Assembly (NCBI GenBank): GCA_938017765.1
Contig: CALIJH010000038.1
Span: forward strand, 1-9,928
DNA length: 9,928 bases
From: an uncultured Leptotrichia sp.
Lineage (GTDB): Bacteria > Fusobacteriota > Fusobacteriia > Fusobacteriales > Leptotrichiaceae
Reading direction: 5' to 3'
The notes under the pieces were generated by a model. It worked only from the letters and a program-made list of their open reading frames with translations, had not been told where the DNA came from and searched no databases. The translations under genes were made by a program, and so were the position numbers. Shown here piece after piece: positions 1 through 5,945 of this stretch; the first letter of the stretch is position 1; every line of letters begins with the position of its first letter.

Positions 1-674
1 CTTTGGGAGAAGTTCATTTTAATGGATATAAAAGTCCTTATGCAGATTTTGGAAATCCGACTGAAGTATTATCCTATTTTGAGAAAGCAATAAAAGTAAA
101 TTCAAAATTTAAAAAAGCTTATGAACATCTTGTAACAGCATATATGACATTTGAGCATGATAATTTAAAATTAGGAACTTTTATTGAAAAAAAGAAAAAT
201 ATTTCAGAGCAGACAATAAAGTTATTTCCGGAAAGCCCAATAGGATATGAGGGGCTTTATGACTATTACGAATGGAATAAAAAAGATTATAGTAAAGCCG
301 TAGAAATGGGAGAAAAAGCAAAAAAATTGTATTTCAAAGAAGAACCTATACAATATTTCTATGAGAGAATAATGGAAATTCAAGACAATATAGAACCTTA
401 TACGTATAATTTAGCAGGACAAAGTCTTGAATTATCTCTTTTTGATACTTATTTAAAAAAAGGAAATGATAAAGAAACTTTTGACTATTTTTTTAAAATT
501 TATGATACAAGTATAAAAAATCCTAATAAGCGATTAGGAAAAGATAGTATGACTAATGAAGAAATTATAAATGATATTAAGGAAAATATTAAAAAGCTAA
601 ATGAAAAATATAAAAATAAGGATAAAAAATTATATGAAGAAAACTTGAAAAAATTCAAGGCTTTAGGGTTGTAA
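1..674 (+). CDS. TPR-like repeat protein, 3' part only (5' end outside window)
   Basis: The reading frame is open from the left edge (first full codon at base 3) to a TAA at 672-674, giving 223 residues. The first codon is TTG and has no ribosome binding site, so the true start lies upstream. The protein aligns over its whole length with the C-terminal part of the product of 1268-2428. Shared features are a helix pair around 'YFEKAIKVNSKFKKAYEHL' (residues 25-43), a second unit around 'SEQTIKLFPESPIGYEGLYDYY', a third around 'YSKAVEMGEKAKKLY', then 'KETFDYFFKIYD' and a Lys-rich tail ending FKALGL. This helix-pair pattern is typical of TPR scaffolds that bind other proteins or peptides. The complete paralogue has a signal peptide, so this protein is probably exported too, but its N-terminus is not visible. 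The specific function is unknown. Confidence 0.8.
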   Translation, partial: LGEVHFNGYKSPYADFGNPTEVLSYFEKAIKVNSKFKKAYEHLVTAYMTFEHDNLKLGTFIEKKKNISEQTIKLFPESPIGYEGLYDYYEWNKKDYSKAVEMGEKAKKLYFKEEPIQYFYERIMEIQDNIEPYTYNLAGQSLELSLFDTYLKKGNDKETFDYFFKIYDTSIKNPNKRLGKDSMTNEEIINDIKENIKKLNEKYKNKDKKLYEENLKKFKALGL

Positions 675-719
675 AGTTAATTATATAAAATAAAAATTAA
701 ATAGAAAAGGAGAATCATT

Positions 720-1057
720 ATGGATGAAGATATGGAAAAATTAATGGGCTTTCACGATCAAAAGAAAGAAAGAGAACCCATTGATATAGTATAGCGATTA
801 AAAATAAAATACCTTTAAAAAATAAAGAAACTGAAAAAAATAGAGATAAAAAGTCTTATAAAAGAGATTTTGAACTTTCCGAAAATACTCTTTTCAATGG
901 AAAAGAGAATAAAAAAGAAGTTCAAGTAACAGTAAATCCAAGAAAGAACATCGCTGAAATAAAAGCTGAAATGTCAGCTAAAATGAAAGAAACAAATAAC
1001 GAAAATATAACAAATAAAACAGAGAATGATAAAAAAACAAAAGTCAATACAAGATAA
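720..1057 (+). pseudogene. Small hydrophilic protein gene broken by a 5-bp tandem duplication
   Basis: A GGAG at 709-712 lies 7 nt before an ATG at 720. That frame reads 24 residues (MDEDMEKLMGFHDQKK...) and stops at TAG 792-794. The sequence TATAG occurs twice in a row at 785-794. Removing one copy joins the frame exactly to the open frame that runs from 795 to TAA at 1055-1057, giving one 110-residue protein that passes through ...REPIDIAIKNKIPLKNK. The restored product is very rich in Lys, Asn and Glu, with no signal peptide or membrane segment, and has a more structured stretch 'VQVTVNPRKNIAEIKAEM'. I do not recognise the family. The intact ribosome binding site and otherwise clean frames suggest recent inactivation, a slippage-switched gene, or a sequencing or assembly error. 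Confidence 0.6.
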
Positions 1058-1112
1058 AATAATAAAAATATTGTGATACTTAGCCAAATGAGTTTAAAAT
1101 AGCTACAACAGC

Positions 1113-1184
1113 CTAAATGATAAAAATAAGGATAAAAAACTGTATGAAGAAAATTTGAGAAAATTTAGGGCTTTAGGATTATGA
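1113..1184 (+). pseudogene. Remnant of a TPR-like gene 3' end (last 23 codons)
   Basis: In frame with the TGA at 1182-1184 the sequence encodes LNDKNKDKKLYEENL followed by RKFRALGL, which matches the C-terminal tails of the genes ending at 674 and 2428. Relative to those copies it lacks 6 nt (two codons, EKY reduced to D) near 1119-1121. Upstream the frame stays open only to about 1098, with a TAA at 1095-1097 and no start codon or ribosome binding site. It is therefore the scar of a third paralogue whose body has been lost. The stretch between this remnant and the broken small gene (1058-1112) holds nothing I can recognise. Confidence 0.75.
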
Positions 1185-1187
1185 TAC

Positions 1188-1217
1188 TTAATTAATTAAA
1201 TTTAGAATAGTTATAAT
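1188..1217 (+). promoter_or_regulatory. Possible promoter for the TPR-like gene at 1268
   Basis: A perfect TATAAT lies at 1212-1217, 50 nt before the start codon. The only upstream partner is a weak TTAATT at 1188-1193 with an 18-nt spacer. In such A+T-rich DNA a single TATAAT is weak evidence. The same TTATAATATT block recurs downstream of the gene in the repeats at 2414-2633, so it may be part of a repeated element rather than a dedicated promoter. Confidence 0.3.
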
Positions 1218-1267
1218 ATTCTAACAACATTCTAAATAATAAAATAAGGAATAAAAGGAGTGAAATA

Positions 1268-2428
1268 ATGAACATAAAAATATTTAAAAAACTCTTTCTT
1301 ATATTAGGAATAATAATAACTGTATTCAATATAACTTTTTCTAATGGAAACAATACGATTATTTCCAAAAATCAAAAAACTGATAAAATTAAATCTGTCT
1401 CTGAGAATGATAAATCTATTGAAACAAAAACAGTTTCAGAAAATAATAATTCAAAATTCAATACAACTGTTTTCAAAAATCAAAAAACTGATAAAATCGA
1501 AACTATTTCGGAGAATAAAAAATCTGTTGAAATAAAAACGGCTTCAAATAACAATACTAAAACTCAAATAAACTATTATTCCGAAGCCGAAATACGAAGT
1601 GAGCTCAAAAAAGCAGGAGTAAACAGTAAATCAATAGAAGTATTTATTTCTGCTAATAATTCGAAAAAAAGAAATATTTCTAAAGAAGAAATAGAAAAGA
1701 TAAAAAAAGAATTTTTAAAAGCTGTAAAACTTGACAGTAAAAATTATCTTGCACTATATGCTTTAGGAATTATTGAAAGATTATATACTGTAGATGATAC
1801 ACATAATTCTTATTATCAGGCAATATCTTATTTTGAAAAAGTGCTGGAAATAAATCCTAATTTTGAAAAAGCTTATGAATATCTAATAGATACATATGGA
1901 GGATTATCTTATGATACATTACCTGAAACAAAAGAAAATAAAAAGAAAGCAAATGATCTGCTTGAAAAATCAAAATATTTTTCAGAACAGCTGATAAAAT
2001 TGAACTCTAAAAATCCTCAAGGATATGACGGTCTTAGCTCTTATTATGAAAATAAGGAAAATTATGATAAAGCTATAGCTATGAAAGAAAAAGTAATAGA
2101 ACTATATTCCACAGATAAAGAAAATAGAAAATATTATTATTTTGAAGTAATGGGAAGTTCTTCTGATGATTATTATTATACAAATGAGCATTCAGCAAAT
2201 ATAGCTGAATTTCAACTTTTTGAAATTTATATGGGTAAAGGTGATGACAAAACAACTTTTGATTATTTCTTTAAATTATATAAAAAGGAAAGAAAAAATT
2301 CTGATTTATATTCAAGCTTAAAAAATGAATTTGCAGGAAAAATAAAAAAATTAAATGAAAAATATAAAAATAAGGATAAAAAATTATACGAAGAAAACTT
2401 GAGAAAATTCAAGGCTTTAGGGTTATAA
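1268..2428 (+). CDS. Secreted or periplasmic TPR-like repeat protein with duplicated N-terminal linker
   Basis: The 386-residue protein starts at an ATG preceded by GGAG at 1257-1260 (7-nt spacing). Residues 1-25 look like a signal peptide: NIKIFKK, then the hydrophobic run LFLILGIIITVFNITF. No lipobox cysteine is visible. Residues 29-100 are two copies of a 36-residue Ser/Lys/Asn/Thr-rich unit sharing 'KNQKTDKI' and probably form a flexible linker. From about residue 105 the protein is helical, with TPR-like helix pairs around 'EFLKAVKLDSKNYLALYALG', 'AISYFEKVLEINPNFEKAYEYL' and 'YDKAIAMKEKVIELY'. It ends with the conserved tail NKDKKLYEENLRKFKALGL. It is a paralogue of the partial gene ending at 674. 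The likely role is an exported protein-interaction scaffold; the partner is unknown. Signal peptide and TPR nature are seen in the sequence, while location and role are inferred. Confidence 0.85.
   Translation: MNIKIFKKLFLILGIIITVFNITFSNGNNTIISKNQKTDKIKSVSENDKSIETKTVSENNNSKFNTTVFKNQKTDKIETISENKKSVEIKTASNNNTKTQINYYSEAEIRSELKKAGVNSKSIEVFISANNSKKRNISKEEIEKIKKEFLKAVKLDSKNYLALYALGIIERLYTVDDTHNSYYQAISYFEKVLEINPNFEKAYEYLIDTYGGLSYDTLPETKENKKKANDLLEKSKYFSEQLIKLNSKNPQGYDGLSSYYENKENYDKAIAMKEKVIELYSTDKENRKYYYFEVMGSSSDDYYYTNEHSANIAEFQLFEIYMGKGDDKTTFDYFFKLYKKERKNSDLYSSLKNEFAGKIKKLNEKYKNKDKKLYEENLRKFKALGL
1351..1566 (+). repeat. In-frame 108-bp tandem duplication inside the TPR-like gene
   Basis: Bases 1351-1458 and 1459-1566 are consecutive copies with a period of exactly 108 bp (36 codons). 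By hand comparison the first 100 positions agree at about 80, and similarity fades at the 3' end. Both copies begin CAATAC and share an identical 10-nt ATCAAAAAAC at the same offset. The unit encodes the Ser/Lys-rich linker between the signal peptide and the helical domain. Confidence 0.85.
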
Positions 2429-2633
2429 TATTTTATAATTCTAAAATAAAAAATCTGTCAAAAATAGTAAAAAAAGTTTTAAGGCTATGATTTAAAACAA
2501 TATTCGTCAGACTAATTTATTATGATCAGTGCTTTAGTATTATAATATTTCATAGCCCTAAAATAAATATACACGAGAGAGGCAAGTCCGTGAACTGTTT
2601 TGGAATTATAATATTTCATAATCCTTAAATAAA
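2414..2633 (+). repeat. Three 37-bp repeats at and after the TPR-like gene 3' end
   Basis: Copy A is 2414-2450 and spans the last codons and stop of the TPR-like gene. Copy B is 2531-2567 and copy C is 2597-2633. By eye A and B agree at 31 of 37 positions, as do B and C. The shared core is TTATAATATTT, followed by ATA and an A-rich CTAAAATAAA-like end. Copy B also keeps the gene-end sequence GCTTTAG. They look like footprints of earlier paralogue 3' ends. Apart from these, 2429-2660 holds no coding frame or RNA gene that I can recognise. Confidence 0.6.
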
Positions 2634-2660
2634 TCAAAAATATTAAAAATAGAAAAGGAA

Positions 2661-2708
2661 CTAAAAAACTGCACTTTCAATCTTGTATCTAAGACTGAAA
2701 ATGCAGTT
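2661..2708 (-). terminator. Rho-independent terminator of the HTH/coiled-coil gene
   Basis: Bases 2667-2673 (AACTGCA) pair with 2702-2708 (TGCAGTT). After one C/A mismatch, 2675-2679 pair with 2696-2700, and CTT at 2682-2684 pairs with AAG at 2691-2693 around a 6-nt loop. Read on the minus strand the stem is followed at once by a run of T (2668-2663), just downstream of the stop at 2716. On the plus strand no T-run follows, so the terminator acts on the minus-strand gene. Confidence 0.8.
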
Positions 2709-2715
2709 CATTGTA

Positions 2716-3276
2716 TTATCTGAACAGTCCTTTTTTTGTATCCTGTTTTTTTATTATCTCGTCAAGTTTATTTTCTATATTTTCCATTCTGCTTTCAAGT
2801 TTTTCCATTTTATCCCGAATATTTTCTATATTTTCTTTAAAGAAATTGTTGTTCTGTTCGTTTATAATCAGGATATTTTTCATAAAGTTGTTATTTTTCT
2901 TTTCTGCTATTTCTATCTTTTCAGTGGTATTTTCAGAAAAAGAATTTATTTTTTCCTTTATACCGGCATTTGATTTATTTATATCCATTGTAAAATTTAT
3001 CAATGCTTTTTCAATGGAAGAAATACGTTCTTTTAAAAAATTATAATCAAAATTTTTTAAAAGCTCATTGGAGTTTTCTATCAGTTGAATAATATTTTTC
3101 AGCTCTTTCAATTCTGAAATATTTATTCGTGGATTTTTAATATTGGCATTCAAATTTTCTTTTGTAATATAAGTTTTATTTTTTTCCTTTATAACTTCGA
3201 GCTGCCCCTTCTCAATACGGTTATAAATAGTTCTCCTTGAAACATTGCGTTCTTTCATATACTCCTTTATTGACAT
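2716..3276 (-). CDS. HTH DNA-binding protein with long coiled-coil tail
   Basis: The product is 186 residues from ATG at 3276. Residues 1-45 (MSIKEYMKERNVSRRTIYNR, then an IEKGQLEVI wing and a 'KTYITKENL' segment) resemble the winged helix-turn-helix of MerR/excisionase-type proteins. The rest, about residues 55-178, is almost entirely charged and Asn-rich heptad-like sequence (for example IENIRDKMEKLESRMENIENK), pointing to a coiled coil for self-association. No cysteine or ligand domain is seen. The start is uncertain. A good AGAGGTGAT at 3295-3287 lies 14 nt before ATG 3276, 8 nt before a TTG at 3282-3280, and overlaps a GTG at 3291. The gene is divergent from the RNA methyltransferase operon and could regulate it or itself. 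A plasmid- or phage-derived regulator or partition-type protein is an alternative. The function is not established. Confidence 0.75.
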   Translation of the reverse strand: MSIKEYMKERNVSRRTIYNRIEKGQLEVIKEKNKTYITKENLNANIKNPRINISELKELKNIIQLIENSNELLKNFDYNFLKERISSIEKALINFTMDINKSNAGIKEKINSFSENTTEKIEIAEKKNNNFMKNILIINEQNNNFFKENIENIRDKMEKLESRMENIENKLDEIIKKQDTKKGLFR

Positions 3277-3303
3277 CTTCAAAACAATCACCTCTTATAC
3301 AGT

Positions 3304-3332
3304 ATTATATATAAATTTGACGGGATAGTAAA
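3304..3332 (-). promoter_or_regulatory. Probable sigma-70-type promoter of the HTH/coiled-coil gene
   Basis: On the minus strand a -35 TTTACT (3332-3327) and a perfect -10 TATAAT (3309-3304) are separated by 17 nt. They lie just upstream of the AGAGGTGAT ribosome binding site. The predicted transcription start near 3297 would leave a very short leader and would fall within or right beside that ribosome binding site, so the exact promoter position is uncertain. Confidence 0.5.
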
Positions 3333-3383
3333 GAAAAAAATAAATAAATTGATAAAATAGGTAACAGAATATTTTTAAGGCAG

Positions 3384-3412
3384 TTAAAAAATATAACAAA
3401 AAGTGATATAAT
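3384..3412 (+). promoter_or_regulatory. Extended -10 promoter of the methyltransferase-rimM-trmD operon
   Basis: TGATATAAT at 3404-3412 is a consensus extended -10 (TGn plus TATAAT). A weak -35 TTAAAA at 3384-3389 lies 17 nt upstream. It is the only strong promoter-like sequence before the operon and lies about 55 nt upstream of the first start codon. The minus-strand promoter at 3304-3332 fires away from it, so the interval is a divergent promoter region. Confidence 0.6.
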
Positions 3413-3467
3413 AGAATACAAATAAAAATATTGAAAGATAAAAATAGAAAGGAGAGCCTAAAAATAG

Positions 3468-4031
3468 ATGAGAGATAATATTTATGTCGGTTTAGTCCAT
3501 TATCCTGTATATAACAGAAATAACGAAATAGTAGCTACATCAGTTACAAACTTTGATATACACGATATCTCAAGAACTTGCAGAACATATGACATAAAAA
3601 AGTATTTTATTATAACTCCTGTGGACGCTCAGCAAGAGCTGACAAGCAGAATAATCGATTATTGGATTGAGGGAGACGGAATAGAATTCAATAAAAATCG
3701 AAATGAGGCCTTTGAAAATACTGAACTGGAAAATTCTGTCCAGTCGGCAGTGGAAACTATCCTGAAAACTGAAAATAAAATGCCGAAAATTATAACGACT
3801 TCGGCGAGAATTTTTCCTAATACAGTGTCTTACAGCGATTTGGGAAAAGAAATTTTGGAAGATGAAAGTCCATATCTGATTTTATTTGGAACAGGTTGGG
3901 GACTTGCAGAAGAGATTATGGATATGTCGTACAAAATACTTGAGCCTATAAGAGGAAATACCAAATATAATCATCTGTCAGTCAGAAGTGCGGTTTCTAT
4001 AATATTTGACAGATTGCTGGGAGAAAAATAA
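3468..4031 (+). CDS. SPOUT-type SAM-dependent RNA methyltransferase (Methyltrn_RNA_4-like)
   Basis: This 187-residue protein resembles the stand-alone SPOUT family known as Methyltrn_RNA_4, from memory and without a search. Members of the SPOUT class bind S-adenosylmethionine in a C-terminal trefoil knot and methylate RNA. Visible support is the N-terminal 'YVGLVHYPVYNRNNEIVATSV' (6-26), 'NFDIHDISRTCRTY' (28-41), the strand 'YFIITPVD' (46-53), the knot-like loop 'LILFGTGWGLAEEI' (137-150) and 'NHLSVRSAVSIIFDRLLG' (168-185). The last resembles the SPOUT C-terminal helix that follows the cofactor loop. The start is ATG 3468, with GGAG at 3451-3454 and a rather long 13-nt gap. It is first in an operon with dhaM, rimM and trmD, which fits tRNA or rRNA modification. 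The target base is unknown. Confidence 0.8.
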   Translation: MRDNIYVGLVHYPVYNRNNEIVATSVTNFDIHDISRTCRTYDIKKYFIITPVDAQQELTSRIIDYWIEGDGIEFNKNRNEAFENTELENSVQSAVETILKTENKMPKIITTSARIFPNTVSYSDLGKEILEDESPYLILFGTGWGLAEEIMDMSYKILEPIRGNTKYNHLSVRSAVSIIFDRLLGEK

Positions 4032-4058
4032 ATTAATGAAAGGAAGATTTGAAAAGAA

Positions 4059-4472
4059 ATGGAGAAAAAAACAAAAATGGTAGGAATAGTAATAGTAAGT
4101 CATAGTAACAGATTAGCCGAAGAAGTTATAAATTTTTCCAAAATATTGCAGCAGGATAAGTTCAATATCGAAAATGGAGGAAATGTAGACAAGGAAGTGT
4201 ACGGAACAACCGTGGATAATGTCAAGAATGCTATAAAAAGAGCGGATGGAGGAAATGGAGTACTCGTTTTCGTGGATATGGGAAGCTCGATTTTTCATTC
4301 GATAAATGCCATAGAGCAACTGAAAGGTGAAGTGGAAGCCGAAATAGCCGATGCTCCGTTAGTTGAAGGAGTAATTTCGGCAGTAGCGGGAAATTTTCGA
4401 GGTATAACTCTAAAAGAATTAAAAAATATAGCTGAAGAAAGCAGAAGTTTTACGAAAGTAAAAAAAATCTAA
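4059..4472 (+). CDS. dhaM: DhaM-like PTS EIIA phosphocarrier, single domain
   Basis: The 137 residues match the EIIA-Man fold domain of DhaM, the phosphocarrier that takes phosphate from HPr and passes it to the ADP on DhaL so that DhaK can phosphorylate dihydroxyacetone. The phosphorylated histidine would be His15 in 'VIVSHSNRLAEEV'. Other family signatures are 'GVLVFVDMGSSIFHSINAIE' (67-86) and 'ADAPLVEGVISAVAG' (97-111). It has no HPr or EI domains, as in the short DhaM form. Starts at 4059 (AGGAAG 12 nt upstream) and 4077 (residue 7, closer to the family start) are both possible. It lies 27 nt after the methyltransferase and 42 nt before rimM. No dhaK or dhaL is in the window, so either partners are elsewhere or it phosphorylates another target. 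The family call is firm; the substrate is inferred. Confidence 0.8.
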   Translation: MEKKTKMVGIVIVSHSNRLAEEVINFSKILQQDKFNIENGGNVDKEVYGTTVDNVKNAIKRADGGNGVLVFVDMGSSIFHSINAIEQLKGEVEAEIADAPLVEGVISAVAGNFRGITLKELKNIAEESRSFTKVKKI

Positions 4473-4514
4473 AAAAAGCTGATAAGATAAGAAAAATAAG
4501 GGAAAGAGGATAAA

Positions 4515-5024
4515 ATGGAAAATCTTGTAAACATAGGTACAATAGTGGGAACTCATCACCTGACAGGAAGTGTAAAAGTAAGCTCAATTTTTCAGGATAC
4601 CGATTTAATAATAGGAGAAAAGGTTTTACTCGAAAAAGGTGATGAACGGAAAATCCTGTTAGTAAAAAATGTTAAAATACTGAATAACAAAAAAATTATA
4701 ATCGATTTTTCTGAAATAAATGACATTGACGCAGCAAAGGAATTAAATGGATTTCAGATAAAAATTCGACGGGATTTACTTCCTGAAAAAAATGAAAATG
4801 AATTTTATTTAAAAGATTTATTGGGAGTAGCAGTTTTTGAAAAAAATGAAAAGATAGGAGAAATTATAGATGTAATGGAAACAGCTGCACATAATATTTT
4901 AATCGTTGAAGATACTGTAAATAAAAATGAGATTATGATACCTCAGGTTGATGAGTTTGTAAAAAAAATAGATTTTGAAAATAATAGAATAGATGTTGAA
5001 CTAATAGAGGGAATGAGAGAATAA
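4515..5024 (+). CDS. rimM: Ribosome maturation factor RimM
   Basis: At 169 residues this is the usual RimM length. RimM binds ribosomal protein S19 in the 30S head and is needed for efficient 16S rRNA processing. The N-terminal RimM domain is clear: 'LVNIGTIVGTHHLTGSVKV' (4-22), with the second half near 'INDIDAAKELNGFQIKIRRDLLP' (68-90). The PRC-barrel domain follows: 'EFYLKDLLGVAVFEKNEKIGEIIDV' (96-120), 'NILIVE' and 'EIMIPQVDEFVKKID' (139-153), ending 'VELIEGM'. An AGAGGA lies just upstream of the ATG. It precedes trmD, as in most bacteria, but an unusually long gap of 164 nt to the chosen trmD start separates them. Ribosomal genes rpsP and rplS, its common neighbours, are absent here. Confidence 0.95.
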   Translation: MENLVNIGTIVGTHHLTGSVKVSSIFQDTDLIIGEKVLLEKGDERKILLVKNVKILNNKKIIIDFSEINDIDAAKELNGFQIKIRRDLLPEKNENEFYLKDLLGVAVFEKNEKIGEIIDVMETAAHNILIVEDTVNKNEIMIPQVDEFVKKIDFENNRIDVELIEGMRE

Positions 5025-5051
5025 TCGAACCGAATATAAAAAGTTTTTGTG

Positions 5052-5072
5052 TTACTGCTAAGATAGTAGTAA
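5052..5072 (+). other. Perfect small hairpin in the rimM-trmD spacer
   Basis: TTACTGCTA (5052-5060) pairs with TAGTAGTAA (5064-5072) over 9 bp, including one G-U pair, around a 3-nt AGA loop. No T-run follows, so it is not a terminator. It may be an RNA processing or stability element between rimM and trmD. The rest of the spacer (5025-5188) is A-rich, with short near-repeats (AAGCTAAATATAAT and AAGCTGAATATTAA; AGAAATGCGTAAAA and AGAAATATGTAAAA) and no gene. Confidence 0.4.
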
Positions 5073-5188
5073 ATAACGAAGAATAGAATAATTAAGCTAA
5101 ATATAATCAAGCTGAATATTAAAATGATTTAGAAATGCGTAAAACTTAAATCAGAAATATGTAAAATTGGAAAAGGAATATGGAAATA

Positions 5189-5926
5189 ATGAAATTTACT
5201 GTTTTAACTTTATTTCCTGAATTATTTGAGATGTATTTATCTCAGACGATAATTCAGAGAGCTGAAAATATCGGAACGGTCAGTTACGATATTGTAAATA
5301 TACGTGATTACAGCAGAAATAAACATAATCAAATGGACGACATTCCTTTTGGAGGAGGGGCAGGCATGGTGTTGAAACCCGAAGCCTACTGGAATTTTTT
5401 TAATGAAAAATATCCTGACAATGAAAAGCCTTATGTAATATTTATGTCGCCACAAGGAAAAACTCTTACTCATAAAAAAGTAACGGAATTATCTCAAAAA
5501 GACAGTATAGTCATAATTTCTGGAAGATATGAGGGACTTGACCAGAGAGTTATTGACAGATTTGTGGACGAGGAAATATCTGTGGGAGATTATGTATTAA
5601 GTAGTGGAGATTTGCCTGCATTAATCCTTATGGATTCGGTAACGAGGATAAAGGAAGGAGTAATAAAAAAAGAGTCTTTTGAAACGGATTCTTTTTACAA
5701 CGGACTGCTTGGATTTCCCCAATACACAAGACCCGTAGAAATAGACGGATATTCGGTTCCTGAAGTATTACGGAGTGGAAATCACGCTAAAATAGATGAA
5801 TACAGATATTTCAAATCGATTGAAAAAACATTGGAAAACAGGAAAGATTTAATAGAGAAAAAACTTGAAAATGATGAGCAGTTTAGAAAAATATATAAAA
5901 ATTATTTAAAAAAGAAAGATATGTAG
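5189..5926 (+). CDS. trmD: tRNA (guanine-N1)-methyltransferase TrmD
   Basis: TrmD methylates N1 of guanine 37 next to the anticodon using S-adenosylmethionine, preventing +1 frameshifts. The 245-residue protein has the family signatures in order: 'MKFTVLTLFPELFE' (1-14), 'DDIPFGGGAGMVLKPE' (50-65), 'SGRYEGLDQRVIDRFVDEEI' (111-130), 'SVGDYVLSSGDLPALILMDS' (131-150), 'GLLGFPQYTRPVEIDGYSVP' (172-191) and 'LRSGNHAKI' (194-202). Arg153 and Asp167 correspond by alignment to the catalytic Arg154 and Asp169 of the E. coli enzyme. I chose ATG 5189 over ATG 5180. The family begins at this Met, and the AAGGA at 5173-5177 is 11 nt from 5189 but almost touches 5180. It functions as a knotted dimer in the cytoplasm and is generally essential. 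Confidence 0.96.
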   Translation: MKFTVLTLFPELFEMYLSQTIIQRAENIGTVSYDIVNIRDYSRNKHNQMDDIPFGGGAGMVLKPEAYWNFFNEKYPDNEKPYVIFMSPQGKTLTHKKVTELSQKDSIVIISGRYEGLDQRVIDRFVDEEISVGDYVLSSGDLPALILMDSVTRIKEGVIKKESFETDSFYNGLLGFPQYTRPVEIDGYSVPEVLRSGNHAKIDEYRYFKSIEKTLENRKDLIEKKLENDEQFRKIYKNYLKKKDM

Positions 5927-5945
5927 TTAGGAGAGTGTGTTCAGG

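Noticed and set aside
2575..2597. GAGAGGCAAGTCCGTGAAC, slightly like the conserved GAGGAAAGTCCG of RNase P RNA
   Set aside because: None of the rest of the RNase P RNA is present on either side, and the flanks belong to the 37-bp repeats, so the likeness is by chance.
2414..2633. The 37-bp repeats considered as a CRISPR array
   Set aside because: Spacings are unequal (117 and 66 nt offsets), the copies are imperfect, one copy lies in a coding sequence, and no cas gene is in the window.
2683..3046. Two overlapping plus-strand hydrophobic frames rich in Phe, Ile and Tyr
   Set aside because: They are antisense shadows of the Lys/Asn-rich coiled-coil gene on the minus strand, without ribosome binding sites of their own.
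5937..5945. GTG 5937 as the start of the gamma carbonic anhydrase-like gene
   Set aside because: It lies only 3 nt after the GGAG, and the family N-terminus matches the ATG at 5946.
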